DNA of 64,000 nt from Cydia pomonella (Eukaryota > Arthropoda > Insecta > Lepidoptera > Tortricidae), in contig NC_084725.1 in the NCBI RefSeq assembly GCF_033807575.1, forward strand, positions 6,731,001 to 6,795,000. Direction: 5' to 3'. Shown piece by piece: positions 63,960 to 64,000 of this stretch (within the stretch, counting starts at the first letter, position 1; each line of letters starts with the position of its first letter). The position numbers were made by a program, and so were the translations under genes. Below the pieces are notes generated by a model that saw nothing but the letters and a program-made list of their open reading frames with translations, was not told where the DNA came from and made no database searches.

Positions 63960-64000
63960 ATCCTGTAGTAATCCTCTGGATATATCCATTATGTAATACA
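63960..64000 (+). repeat. Start of a tail also seen at 58706
   Basis: GTAGTAATCCTCTGGATATA then TCCATTATGTAATA parallels 58704-58740. Cut by the window edge. Confidence 0.5.

Overview
The window looks like gene-poor, repeat-dense nuclear DNA of a moth or butterfly (Lepidoptera). This reading rests on AT-rich spacer and on repeat families I recognise as common in lepidopteran genomes: the AAAACCGGACAAGTGCGAGTCGG repeat (cited here only by its start, AAAACCGGACAAGTGCGAG), tRNA-headed SINEs whose body carries a CCTGAGTCATGGGTG motif, non-LTR 3' ends carrying CTTACCATCAGG, and many short hairpin (MITE-like) elements. The assignment comes from memory of these families, not from a search. I find no host protein-coding gene, rRNA gene, intact tRNA gene or CRISPR array. 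Nearly every open frame with a recognisable relative belongs to a transposable element.

Layout. 1-5 kb: the 3' end of a non-LTR element that cuts a MITE, an RTE-like remnant, several hairpin elements and two non-LTR 3' tails. 5.5-7.4 kb: a Tc1/mariner-type element with unusually long, almost identical inverted repeats, holding only the C-terminal end of a transposase. 7.5-15 kb: MITEs, copies of the AAAACCGG repeat and an antisense reverse-transcriptase (RT) remnant that ends in a zinc finger (10.2-11.15 kb). 15.5-19 kb: a decayed non-LTR ORF and a GC-rich antisense insert of 808 bp flanked by a 15-bp direct repeat. 19-24 kb: SINEs, MITEs, and a 138-bp MITE sharing termini with the 5.5-kb Tc1-type element. 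24.1-27.5 kb: the best coding region, in which a sense non-LTR element (YADD RT) has landed in the pentameric tail of an antisense non-LTR element (FADD RT). 28-50 kb: mostly spacer with hairpin elements, SINEs and RT C-terminal scraps. 50.1-50.45 kb: a 21-bp minisatellite with a 123-bp higher-order unit. 50.5-64 kb: more RT scraps, paired MITEs and nested repeats.

The visible biology is the interaction of mobile elements: autonomous-type elements with their non-autonomous derivatives (5.5 kb and 23.4 kb), repeated use of repeats as insertion targets (0.47, 18, 24.1, 61 and 62.5 kb), and 3' tail motifs shared by otherwise different retroelements. All coding remnants are truncated, frameshifted or interrupted by stops. 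No new cellular system is supported. The most unusual items are the long-TIR element, the 808-bp insert, the higher-order minisatellite, and a coding tail of uncertain identity found three times.
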